Assembly (NCBI GenBank): GCA_902465605.1
Contig: CABQNT010000012.1
Coordinates: 1-64,000, forward strand
Direction of reading: 5' to 3'
DNA from: Prevotella sp902465605
Lineage (GTDB): Bacteria > Bacteroidota > Bacteroidia > Bacteroidales > Bacteroidaceae
Length of the DNA stretch: 64,000 nucleotides
Under the pieces are notes generated by a model, which searched no databases, was not told where the DNA came from, and saw nothing but the letters and a program-made list of their open reading frames with translations. Below, piece by piece: positions 51,226-59,504 of this stretch (position 1 is its first letter; each line of letters starts with the position of its first letter). The position numbers and the translations under genes were made by a program.

Positions 51226-51732
51226 CTATTGTTCATTTTTATCCTTGATAACAAGTTTTCCTCTGAACAAAATTTGCTCACGTTTCTGCGCCCTTACCAG
51301 CAGGTTAACCTGTCCATTATCAAAAATTTCCATCATATACGCATAACAATCTTCATCGTTTTCTACATAGATGTCCATTTTTGTCAACCCTTTTTTAGGG
51401 CTACTAACAGCATAATCCTGAATAGGAGCCTCGAACACCAAAGCCTTTCCGCCCCCGTATGGGATGTTGTAGGCACGCCCATAGTAGGGAAGATAAGAAT
51501 AAAGCGTGTCGCCAGACAGGCGGATGTCATACCCGTAGTCCAGATGTTTCATACCCGCACGGAAAGGAATGACATAATTAATTTCCACTGCCATCTTTTT
51601 ATTTTCAATGGCTTCGTGAACCTTTTGCGCCGTCCAAGCCAACTTCACATCCTTCTGCTGTGGTGTCAAACGGCTTGATGAGCATCCCACCAGAAGAGCA
51701 AACACACTACATAAAAGGAACTCATTTCTCAT
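51226..51732 (-). CDS. DUF4251 lipoprotein
   Basis: A 168-residue lipoprotein (LLVGC lipobox, Cys17). The motif GYDIRLSGDTLYSYLPYYGRA and the aromatic-rich repeats DYAVSSPKKGLTKMDIYVE are typical of DUF4251, a Bacteroidetes-only secreted family of unknown function. It is 73 bp downstream of the endonuclease gene and 125 bp upstream of the GH25 gene, all on the minus strand, but the gaps suggest separate transcripts or a weak operon. Confidence 0.82.
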   Translation of the reverse strand: MRNEFLLCSVFALLVGCSSSRLTPQQKDVKLAWTAQKVHEAIENKKMAVEINYVIPFRAGMKHLDYGYDIRLSGDTLYSYLPYYGRAYNIPYGGGKALVFEAPIQDYAVSSPKKGLTKMDIYVENDEDCYAYMMEIFDNGQVNLLVRAQKREQILFRGKLVIKDKNEQ

Positions 51733-51805
51733 GTCAATCTCCTAATTATCTGCTAAGATACATTTTTTTCAGCAGTATCACACCATTTGTCCCAACTAAA
51801 TACCG

Positions 51806-53356
51806 TTATCTCTTGAGATGTTTTCTGCCATGTTGAATCACCACTCCTTTGTAATTTTCCTGCACCCGGTGCCCAAACAAATCAAACATCGGTGCCGCTG
51901 GGTCCAGTTTATTCCAATCGGTAATTACTCGGGAGATGCCCGTAGGCACACTTCCCGTAATTTTTAAATTCCTGATTTCCCATGTTGGCGCACAGGAAGT
52001 GGTACTCTTGTAGGCAAAAGCCACTTGTATTTTCTTGCCAGCATAGGCACTCAAGTTGATGGGGTTGGTCTGTACAAACGTCCAATTTTCAAGCCCGGGG
52101 ATTTCAATATTCAAGTTCGTCCAGGTCGATTGTCCTACCTCTCGAGCCATCACAGACAAGAATTCTCCTCCCCTATTTCTGTAATTCTTAAGAAAGTTGC
52201 AGGCCTGTTTAAAACTCATTTGTACTTTATCATACGCAGTCAAATCGATGACAGGCGATACCAACCAGCTTTCAGCTGCCTTGTTTGAACGATTGACATA
52301 GGCAGATGCCTTCATACACTGCACGTAGTCATTCGCATATTTAGACCAAACGCAAGATATGCCGTTAGACAATTGCTTGTTCTCGACAGTGAACTTCCCT
52401 TTACCCGATGCAAACGACTCATTGAAAACCACACCATCCACACCCGGTTGGGGTGTTGGATCGGGTGTAGGATCAGGCACCACAACGCTACCACCAGTGC
52501 GGTAATGGTCATAACTAAATGCTACATTCACAGAATCACCCCAGATATAATCCTCCAAACCAGGATAATCAACAAACGGATTTCTGTTGCCTTGAGCTTT
52601 TGCCACCGCCTCATTGCGCTTGATCTCCTTGTCACTCACGGGGTCATTCTTCGCCCAACGCAGCAGCATGTCCATCTGCCACTTGACCAACGGCTTGTAG
52701 GCATTTCCCGTAAAAATGTTAGTACCCCCTTTCGCACTCGACCATTTTGACACAGTACTTTCATAACAAGTAACCATGTAGAAATAGATTCGAGCCAAAT
52801 CGCCCTTGTATTCATCGTTGGGTTCAAACACAGTTCCACCGTAACCAGGCAACGTACATCTTCCACGTTTGCTGAATCCGTTGTTCGACTGGTACGTTTC
52901 ACCCTTGGTTTCGCCATAAGGAAAATTGCTTCTTCGACTGTTCACATAGCCATCCGAGGGCAGGATGTGATGAGCGTCATACACCATCGGCTTGGCTTCA
53001 AAGAACCAACTCTGAGGCACCGTGTGCTCTCGGTTGTAGCCGTCGCCTTCACCTGAATACCTATGTCCTTGCGCACTACTGCCAATGACATAATTGGTGG
53101 TGTTGGAATAAATATCGTAAAGTTTGCCGTCAGCACGCCGATCGGACGTATGGTAAATCGCCCACAGACCATCGTAAGAACCGTGAATGGTACCCGAAAT
53201 GACGTGAAAAAAGGCTGTCTTCAACGCAGCACCCGTTTTTCCATTCGTACGTTCGTAATAGGTTCCCGTGTCGTTAGGACCTTGGGCCCACAAAGTGGCG
53301 GTTCCTAACATGAGCGTTGACAAGAAGATATGTCGTAGATTAGATGATTTCAGCAT
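51806..53356 (-). CDS. Secreted EndA/NucM-family endonuclease with C-terminal beta-sandwich
   Basis: A 516-residue secreted nuclease. I start at 53356 (MLKSSNLRHIFLSTLML; signal peptide ending WAQ). A longer frame from 53386 overlaps the -7 box at 53391-53384. Residues about 20-270 are the endonuclease I domain with a beta-beta-metal motif (GDGYNREHTVPQSWF, catalytic His, then DAHHILPSDGYVNSRRSN). A proline-rich linker (about 300-320, PDPTPDPTPQ) leads to a jelly-roll domain (about 325-470). The last 45 residues (MFDLFGHRVQENYKGVVIQH) resemble a Prevotella/Bacteroidetes secretion or surface-anchoring tail. Probably degrades extracellular DNA. Confidence 0.87.
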   Translation of the reverse strand: MLKSSNLRHIFLSTLMLGTATLWAQGPNDTGTYYERTNGKTGAALKTAFFHVISGTIHGSYDGLWAIYHTSDRRADGKLYDIYSNTTNYVIGSSAQGHRYSGEGDGYNREHTVPQSWFFEAKPMVYDAHHILPSDGYVNSRRSNFPYGETKGETYQSNNGFSKRGRCTLPGYGGTVFEPNDEYKGDLARIYFYMVTCYESTVSKWSSAKGGTNIFTGNAYKPLVKWQMDMLLRWAKNDPVSDKEIKRNEAVAKAQGNRNPFVDYPGLEDYIWGDSVNVAFSYDHYRTGGSVVVPDPTPDPTPQPGVDGVVFNESFASGKGKFTVENKQLSNGISCVWSKYANDYVQCMKASAYVNRSNKAAESWLVSPVIDLTAYDKVQMSFKQACNFLKNYRNRGGEFLSVMAREVGQSTWTNLNIEIPGLENWTFVQTNPINLSAYAGKKIQVAFAYKSTTSCAPTWEIRNLKITGSVPTGISRVITDWNKLDPAAPMFDLFGHRVQENYKGVVIQHGRKHLKR

Positions 53357-53383
53357 AAAAAATAATTTGAATGTGATTGTTTG

Positions 53384-53391
53384 CAAATTTA
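53384..53391 (-). promoter_or_regulatory. Predicted -7 box of the endonuclease gene
   Basis: Minus-strand TAAATTTG followed by CAAAC, about 28 bp upstream of the ATG at 53356. Confidence 0.55.
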
Positions 53392-53784
53392 CAAAACAAT
53401 CTTGTTTATCAATATAAATTTACAAGAAAAGTCGCTCTCACTACAAGATCCAATGCTTATGCGATAACAAATGTAGCCTATTTTGAATCAGTCATAAGAA
53501 TAATGTAGGGACGCACGACCAGTCTGTCAGCAAATCCAATAGCCACCTGCTATATTTTTTTCATTGTCAGTCAACCTCGCAACAATCAATGGCCATACTG
53601 AATGCAACACCATTATTCATCAAAACAAAATGCTATGAACCACATCACGACCTTGTAAATGTTGAAAATTTTACCCGAAAAACGGGCCTAAAACAGCTCA
53701 TCAATGTTGATCATCTAGAAAAAAATGATAGGCACGCAGGGTGCAAATCGAATGATTGGTGGGTCAGAAAAATCTATTTTTACC

Positions 53785-53906
53785 AATAAAGTAATGGTTT
53801 CATGCCCACAGATGCATCTTATTGGTCGCCAATAGGCATGGGTTAACAGGACAAAAGCATGATAATTGCACCCCTAAAGCATTGCTTTTGGCTTAAAAGT
53901 GCATGA
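53785..53906. repeat. 22-bp tandem array C (about five units)
   Basis: Units start at 53785, 53807 (24 bp), 53831, 53853 and 53875. Examples are AATAGGCATGGGTTAACAGG and AAAAGCATGATAATTGCACC. The period slips slightly in the second and fifth units, so this is the most worn array. Confidence 0.7.
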
Positions 53907-53972
53907 AAAAAAGTGGCATAGAAACAATCATATCTGTAACCAATTGTATCAAAACCACTTACAAAACCTTCG

Positions 53973-54091
53973 CATGCTAACCGTATTTGCAACGACTGAA
54001 AAGGTTGTTGGGAAATACGCCAAATATGAAGAGGTTCGTTGTCAAGAAAATTCACCATTGTTGAGCATCGTAGTTTCCACACACAACCTTT
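53973..54091 (+). repeat. Dispersed hairpin element, copy C
   Basis: CATGCTAACCGTATTTGC (53973-53990), loop, GGAAATACG (54011-54019), then TATGAAGAGGTT, TTGTCAAGAAAATTCACC and ACACAACCTT. It parallels copy A block for block. Confidence 0.75.
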
Positions 54092-54178
54092 CAAACCCAT
54101 TTGCCCATGCTGTTGTCAAAACAATAAAATTGGGCGTTAGGAGGGTTAAACATGCCTCATGAAAAGCATGCAGAGTCT

Positions 54179-56011
54179 TTAGAACGGGAACAGCAAGGGC
54201 AGCACAAAAGTCATCACCAAACCGATGAGCAACTGAAGAGGCAAGCCTACCTTGATATAGTCCATGAACTGGTATTGGCCAGCCTTCATCACCAGCGCAT
54301 TGGGTGGCGTGGAGAAAGGCGATGCGAAACACATGCTGGCACCCAACGTCACGGCAAAAAGGAATGCGTATGGGCTTACTCCTACCTGTGAGGCCGCCGA
54401 CATAGCGATGGGTGCCATGAGTACGGCCGTAGCGGTGTTGCTGATGAACATGGTTAAGAGTGTGGTAGTGTAATAAACCCCTGCCAGCAGCACCATGGGA
54501 CCCATGTTACCCAAGGCATTGACCAGCGAGCTGGATATAAGAGTCGAAACACCCGTCTTCTCCAAGGCAATGGACATGGGCATCATGGCAGCGATGAGCA
54601 CGATGCTCTCCCACTTGATGGTTTTGTAGGCCGCCTCGACATTTCGGAAACAACCTGTGAGCACCATAAGCAATCCCGCCACGATGACCGCAGTAACCGG
54701 TTCAACGGGAATAAAGTCGAATACCATCATGCACACCATCAGCAACATGATGAGCGCAGCAACGGGTGCCTTGTAGTTGAGCGTTACCTTGCTGGCTTGT
54801 TCAATGGGCCTGCCCAACACCACCCAGTCGCTTTCAGCCATGTCCAACTTGTCGATGTTGCTCCACAAGCCTTGCACCAGCAGCACATCGCCAGCCAATA
54901 ACTTCTGATCGGAGAGGTTCTTCAGCATATAATCGCCATGGCGGCGGATTCCCACCACATTGATGTTGTACTGTTCGCCAATGCCCGAATCCTTAAGCCG
55001 TATGCCGTTGATGCGTGAATTGGGCATCAATACCAGCTCGGCCATACCAATGTCATAGAAGTCAACCGAACTGTCATCGAGCTTAGCCAACCCATTTTCT
55101 GCAGCAAAGGCTTCCATCTTGTCGGTGTCACCTGCAAGGTACAGCAGGTTACCAACGCGCAGCACGGTAGATGGCTTTGGCATATTTTGCTTAACCTGCC
55201 GCATAATGCGATTGGTATTGGTTAGTTCTTTCCTGATTTCGATAATCGACAGGCCATGCCTGTTGCGCAGGTCGAGCTGGGCTACCGTCTTTCCCACCAG
55301 TGGCGAATGACTGCCAATGCGGTAGGCCTCCGTATAGCTTTGCAACTGATATTCGGACACCAGTTCGTCCATGCTCTTGCTCTTGGACTTCCTGCGCCTT
55401 CCTTCTTTCTTTTCCTTGCCAAGGAATATACGGCTCAGCGGCAACAGCACTATGATACCTAAGGTAATACATACGATGCCAACGGGAAAGAACGAGAAGA
55501 ACGACAATGGTTCAAAACCTGCGTCGGTGAGTGCTTCCTGAATGACAAGGTTAGGCGGCGTACCAATAAGTGTGAGCATTCCGCCCAGACTACTGGCAAA
55601 GGCCAGTGGCATAAGCAGCTTGCCGGGACTGGTATTCGATTGTGCCGCCATGCTCACCACGATGGGCATCATCAGCGCCACCGTGCCAGTGTTGCTGACA
55701 AAGGCGCCGATGAAAGAAGTGGTGAGAATGACCAACAGGAAGAGTTTGATGTCATTGCCCTTGGATAAGCGTATGATGCGCTGGCTGGCAGCCTTGGCCA
55801 ATCCTGTTTGCAGAATGGCACCGCCCACCACAAACAAGCCAATCATCATGATGACTACCTTGGAAGAAAAGCCAGAGAGGGCCTCTTCAGGCGTTAGAAT
55901 ACCAGCCAAAAGCAATACTGACAGGGCGCACAAGGCCACAATATCAGCACGCAGACGACCAACGACAAACATGATGACTGTAACAAGAAGTACAATGAGT
56001 GTAAGAATCAT
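54179..56011 (-). CDS. SLC13-family (DASS/CitT-like) anion transporter with TrkA-C domains
   Basis: A 610-residue membrane protein with about a dozen helices. N-terminal half (GRLRADIVALCALSVLLLAG; SNTGTVALMMPIVVSMA) and C-terminal half (FISNTATAVLMAPIAMSAA) hold the two SNT sodium/anion motifs. In between, at about 200-390, two RCK_C/TrkA_C ligand-binding domains (YRIGSHSPLVGKTVAQLDL; AELVLMPNSRINGIRLKDS) lie in the cytoplasm. Start is ATG 56011, not 56107, because a -7 box (TATATTTG, 56090-56083) sits between. Substrate is unknown: dicarboxylate, sulfate or phosphate. Confidence 0.88.
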   Translation of the reverse strand: MILTLIVLLVTVIMFVVGRLRADIVALCALSVLLLAGILTPEEALSGFSSKVVIMMIGLFVVGGAILQTGLAKAASQRIIRLSKGNDIKLFLLVILTTSFIGAFVSNTGTVALMMPIVVSMAAQSNTSPGKLLMPLAFASSLGGMLTLIGTPPNLVIQEALTDAGFEPLSFFSFFPVGIVCITLGIIVLLPLSRIFLGKEKKEGRRRKSKSKSMDELVSEYQLQSYTEAYRIGSHSPLVGKTVAQLDLRNRHGLSIIEIRKELTNTNRIMRQVKQNMPKPSTVLRVGNLLYLAGDTDKMEAFAAENGLAKLDDSSVDFYDIGMAELVLMPNSRINGIRLKDSGIGEQYNINVVGIRRHGDYMLKNLSDQKLLAGDVLLVQGLWSNIDKLDMAESDWVVLGRPIEQASKVTLNYKAPVAALIMLLMVCMMVFDFIPVEPVTAVIVAGLLMVLTGCFRNVEAAYKTIKWESIVLIAAMMPMSIALEKTGVSTLISSSLVNALGNMGPMVLLAGVYYTTTLLTMFISNTATAVLMAPIAMSAASQVGVSPYAFLFAVTLGASMCFASPFSTPPNALVMKAGQYQFMDYIKVGLPLQLLIGLVMTFVLPLLFPF

Positions 56012-56329
56012 ATTAAAATAAAATATATTTCTGGTTGTAAATAAAATAGCGTGAACAATGGTTATTTCATGATAACCACTTGCAAATATACGAAAAATAA
56101 ATGACAATCAGGCTGACATGTACAGGAAATGACAACTACGATACATGGAAGCATGTTTTCATGGCATGAGTTATTCATGACATTCGTATGAGGAAGAAGC
56201 GCTTTTCTTGCTCAATCAGACATATAATTTAATAATTTTATGTAAGTTTGCAAATGATAAATGGAATCACCAAGGCCGGTGAAGTTGTTCACAAGATGAC
56301 ATACATTTAAACTATTTGCTTAACACGCT
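56012..56329. other. Divergent intergenic region of two transporter genes
   Basis: 318 bp holding the SLC13 -7 box and, on the plus strand, TAAGTTTG at 56243-56250 as the likely -7 box of the antiporter gene. No repeat or coding signal otherwise. Confidence 0.55.
56083..56090 (-). promoter_or_regulatory. Predicted -7 box of the SLC13 gene
   Basis: Minus-strand TATATTTG followed by GCAAGTGG. It gives a leader of about 65 nt before the ATG at 56011. Confidence 0.55.
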
Positions 56330-57814
56330 ATGATTACCTTTACAGCAGAAAACATATTTCTCTTTGGCTCGTTCCTCGTGCTGATTAGCATTCTCATCAG
56401 CAAGACGGGCTATCGGTTCGGCATCCCCACCCTGCTGCTGTTCCTTTTTACCGGTATGGGTTTTGGCAAAGAAGGACTTGGCTTGACATTCGACAGCCCG
56501 AAAGACACGCAGATGATTGGTATGATAGCCTTGAGCGTCATTCTCTTTTCTGGAGGAATGGATACCAAGTTCAAGGAAATCAAGCCCATTATTGGCCCAG
56601 GTGTGCTGCTCTCCACATTGGGTGTTATCATGACCACCGTCCTCACGGGCGGGTTTATCTTTGCCCTCTCACAGTGGGCAGGGATGGATATCAGGCTGTC
56701 GCTCATCGTGTCGATGCTGCTGGCGGCCACCATGTCATCCACCGACTCGGCATCGGTCTTCAGCCTTTTGCGCACACAACGCATCGGCCTGAAGCACAAG
56801 CTACGGCCAATGCTCGAGCTGGAGAGCGGTAGTAACGACCCGATGGCCTACATGCTCACCATTGCATTGATGAATGTGGCTCTGTCGGGAGGCGAACTTT
56901 CTTTCACAGACCTGTTGTTCGATGTGGGCGAACAATTCGTGTTGGGCAGCGCGTTGGGCTACGGTGCCGGTCGAATGTCCGTATGGCTGGCCAACCGTAT
57001 CAACCTACCGAACCCATCACTCTATCCTGTTTTGCTGCTGAGCATGGTGTTCATCACCTTCACCCTGACCGACCTGCTGAATGGAAACGGCTACCTGGCG
57101 GTGTATATCGCAGGACTTGTGGTGGGCAACTGTCGTCTGTCGTATCGCCGCGAGATGACCACCTTTATGGAAGGCCTTACCTGGCTGCTGCAAATCGTGT
57201 TGTTCCTCACGCTTGGTCTGCTGGTCAATCCGTCCGAACTCATCGGCGTGAGTCTGTTCTCCCTGGCCATTGCCGTCTTCATGATGCTCGTCGCACGGCC
57301 GCTGAGCGTATACCTCTGCCTGCTGCCCTATCGCAACATACCCTTCAAGGCTAAGGCATTCCTTTCTTGGGTGGGCTTGCGCGGCGCCGTTCCCATCATC
57401 TTTGCCACCTATCCGCTAATCAATGGCGTGGAGGGTGCTGACATCTTGTTCAACATTGTGTTCTTCATCACGTTGCTGTCGCTTACCATTCAGGGTACTA
57501 CCATCTCGCTCTCCGCCAAGAAGCTCAACCTTGACATGCCCGAAGAAAAAACGGGAAACGAGTTTGGGGTGGAGATACCAGAAGAGCTGGGGTCGAAGTT
57601 ACGCGAGGTGACACTGACAGAAGCCATGCTTGAAAACGGTAACTTGCTCTCGCAGATGGATGTTCCGCAGGGCACGCTCGTCATGATGGTGAAACGCGGG
57701 AAAACCATTTTGGTTCCCAATGGACAATTGCCACTGGAAGAAGGCGACATCTTACTTTGCCTCTCCAGTGCCGACCAACGCACGCAGGACGTTCGCAAAC
57801 ATCCACACTGGTAA
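56330..57814 (+). CDS. Potassium/proton antiporter, CPA1/NhaP2 (CvrA) type with C-terminal RCK domain
   Basis: A 494-residue membrane antiporter with about twelve to thirteen helices (residues 5-400). Signature segments are GVLLSTLGVIMTTVLTGGFI, MLLAATMSSTDSASVFSLLR and LELESGSNDPMAYMLTIAL (the acidic ion-binding ESGSNDP motif). A cytoplasmic TrkA_C/RCK_C domain (about 415-485; MLENGNLLSQMDVPQGTLV) probably gates the channel by ligand. It exports K+ or Na+ against protons. It is divergent from the SLC13 gene and ends at the bidirectional terminator at 57892. Confidence 0.88.
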   Translation: MITFTAENIFLFGSFLVLISILISKTGYRFGIPTLLLFLFTGMGFGKEGLGLTFDSPKDTQMIGMIALSVILFSGGMDTKFKEIKPIIGPGVLLSTLGVIMTTVLTGGFIFALSQWAGMDIRLSLIVSMLLAATMSSTDSASVFSLLRTQRIGLKHKLRPMLELESGSNDPMAYMLTIALMNVALSGGELSFTDLLFDVGEQFVLGSALGYGAGRMSVWLANRINLPNPSLYPVLLLSMVFITFTLTDLLNGNGYLAVYIAGLVVGNCRLSYRREMTTFMEGLTWLLQIVLFLTLGLLVNPSELIGVSLFSLAIAVFMMLVARPLSVYLCLLPYRNIPFKAKAFLSWVGLRGAVPIIFATYPLINGVEGADILFNIVFFITLLSLTIQGTTISLSAKKLNLDMPEEKTGNEFGVEIPEELGSKLREVTLTEAMLENGNLLSQMDVPQGTLVMMVKRGKTILVPNGQLPLEEGDILLCLSSADQRTQDVRKHPHW

Positions 57815-57891
57815 CCGAATCGCTCTCGTACGATCAGCCCCTCCTAATTAATTTCTGTTGCAATACCAGGTGAAGTTGGTTACATGGCATC

Positions 57892-57930
57892 AAAAAAAAG
57901 TTGCACCTCAAATGAGATGCAACTCTTTTT
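57892..57930. terminator. Bidirectional terminator between antiporter and rplT
   Basis: AGTTGCACCTC (57899-57909) and GAGATGCAACT (57914-57924) form a strong stem with a four-base loop (one internal mismatch), an A-tract on the left and CTTTTTAT on the right. Confidence 0.88.
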
Positions 57931-57952
57931 ATGTTGTTAATTTCAATTCGCT

Positions 57953-58297
57953 TTACTTCACTTTGTCTACGATAGCCTTGAATGCTTCAGGGTTATTGAC
58001 AGCAAGATCTGCAAGAACCTTACGGTTGATTTCAATACCGGCCTTACTCAAAGCACCCATCAACGTGGAATAGGTCATACCTTCCAAGCGCGCAGCAGCA
58101 TTGATACGCTGTATCCACAGTGAGCGGAAAGTGCGCTTCTTGTTACGACGGTCGCGGTAAGCGTAGGTAAGTCCCTTCTCCCAAGTATTCTTAGCTACGG
58201 TCCAAACATTCTTTCTTGCTCCGAAATAACCTTTAGTCTGTTTCAGTATTCGGGTCCTTCTTGCTTTTGATGCTACATGATTTACTGATCTTGGCAT
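57953..58297 (-). CDS. rplT: 50S ribosomal protein L20
   Basis: A 114-residue assembly-initiating protein of the large subunit. Complete: MPRSVNHVASKARRTRILKQ, GYFGARKNVWTVAKNTWEKG, TFRSLWIQRINAAARLEGMT, YSTLMGALSKAGIEINRKVL. Last gene of the infC-rpmI-rplT operon, 37 bp from rpmI. Confidence 0.97.
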   Translation of the reverse strand: MPRSVNHVASKARRTRILKQTKGYFGARKNVWTVAKNTWEKGLTYAYRDRRNKKRTFRSLWIQRINAAARLEGMTYSTLMGALSKAGIEINRKVLADLAVNNPEAFKAIVDKVK

Positions 58298-58334
58298 AGT
58301 TTTTCTCCTTTTAAATTGTTTGACTAAAAGTTAA

Positions 58335-58532
58335 TTAACGCAAGTTGAGCAAGTCGCGAACCTGCTTAACATTTGCAGAGTCAACGAGGGTGTAACCTAC
58401 TAAGTTTCTCTTTTGTTTCTTTGTTTTCTTAGTCAAGATATGACTATGGTAAGCATGATTACGCTTAATCTTACCAGTTCCGGTAAAGCTGAATCTCTTC
58501 TTCGCGCCGGAGTTTGTCTTTAATTTTGGCAT
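58335..58532 (-). CDS. rpmI: 50S ribosomal protein L35
   Basis: A 65-residue basic protein: MPKLKTNSGAKKRFSFTGTG at the start, then KIKRNHAYHSHILTKKTKKQ. It lies between infC (77 bp) and rplT (37 bp), the canonical order. Confidence 0.97.
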   Translation of the reverse strand: MPKLKTNSGAKKRFSFTGTGKIKRNHAYHSHILTKKTKKQKRNLVGYTLVDSANVKQVRDLLNLR

Positions 58533-58609
58533 TTTTTGTTAATTTTAAATGGTTATTTATTTACTTCTGTGGCAACGTATATACCAAGACGTTACGCACA
58601 TTCCAATAT

Positions 58610-59308
58610 TTATTCTTCGTTTTGGAGTTTCTTCAATGCATCCGAACCATTCTTGGCATTGTCGAACAAGCCTCCCTTTAGTTTGTCATCTGCGGACGTA
58701 CCGTCAGTAGGAACAACCTTTTTAGCGGCCTTAGCTTCAGCCATTGCCTGTTCACGGTCACGCTTTTGCTGGCTTTTCTTCTCTACACCAACTTTTTTAG
58801 GCGCAAGATACAAGAACATTTTCTTGCCCTCCAGCTTCGGCATCTGCTCAACTTTTCCGTAATCTTCCAAGTCGTTAGCGAAGCGAAGAAGCAACACTTC
58901 TCCCTGCTCTTTAAACAAAATGGAGCGTCCACGGAAGAAGACATAGGCGCGAACCTTGTTGCCTTCATTGAGAAACCCTTGTGCATGTTTCAGCTTAAAC
59001 TGATAGTCGTGCTCGTCAGTCTGCGGCCCGAAACGAATTTCCTTCACCTCTACCTTCACTTGCTTCTGCTTCATTTCCTTAGCACGCTTTTTCTGTTGGT
59101 AGAGAAACTTACTATAGTCGACCAAACGACAAACTGGCGGTTGAGCTTTAGGAGATATTTCAACGAGGTCAACTCCCTGCTGACGAGCTAAATCCAGAGC
59201 CTTCTTTGTCGGCATTACCTGCGATCCATCGTCACCTACAACACGCACTTCCCTTACGCGAATCTGTTCATTCACGCGGTACTGATTACTTAATTTGTCA
59301 TTCTTCAT
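58610..59308 (-). CDS. infC: Translation initiation factor IF-3
   Basis: IF-3 keeps the 30S subunit free and checks the start codon and initiator tRNA. The 232-residue protein has the N-domain (NEQIRVREVRVVGDDGSQVM), linker and C-domain (VKEIRFGPQTDEHDYQFKLK; KVRAYVFFRGRSILFKEQGE). It is longer than E. coli IF-3 (about 180 residues) because of a charged Lys/Ala-rich C-terminal tail (from about residue 180), as in many Bacteroidetes. It starts with plain ATG at 59308, unlike the AUU start used for autoregulation in E. coli. Confidence 0.96.
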   Translation of the reverse strand: MKNDKLSNQYRVNEQIRVREVRVVGDDGSQVMPTKKALDLARQQGVDLVEISPKAQPPVCRLVDYSKFLYQQKKRAKEMKQKQVKVEVKEIRFGPQTDEHDYQFKLKHAQGFLNEGNKVRAYVFFRGRSILFKEQGEVLLLRFANDLEDYGKVEQMPKLEGKKMFLYLAPKKVGVEKKSQQKRDREQAMAEAKAAKKVVPTDGTSADDKLKGGLFDNAKNGSDALKKLQNEE

Positions 59309-59346
59309 TCAACTATATTAATGTGTTTACTTTCGCTAAACGGCTG

Positions 59347-59354
59347 CAAAGTTA
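59347..59354 (-). promoter_or_regulatory. Predicted -7 box of the infC-rpmI-rplT operon
   Basis: Minus-strand TAACTTTG followed by GCAGCC, about 40 bp upstream of infC. It shows the operon can be transcribed apart from thrS. Confidence 0.55.
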
Positions 59355-59504
59355 CTGATTTTACCACAATTAGCAAAACATTTAGATGAGTTTTTATTGT
59401 AGTTATAGATACAAATTGACGAGAAAACAAGGAAATGACCTCCTTACAAAGGTTATATTCTTGTTTACTCGTCAATCCTGCTCACAGATAGTTCAAGGCA
59501 ATTT

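Larger units (their letters stand above)
53392..54178. other. Long non-coding region between the endonuclease and the SLC13 gene
   Basis: About 790 bp without convincing coding. Contains array C (53785-53906) and hairpin element C (53973-54091). Two short plus-strand frames (53589, 53899) only translate repeat sequence and lack start signals. Confidence 0.7.

Noticed and set aside
53589..54162. Two short plus-strand genes in the endonuclease-SLC13 gap
   Set aside because: They translate repeat DNA (array C and element C). No ribosome entry, promoter or domain supports them.
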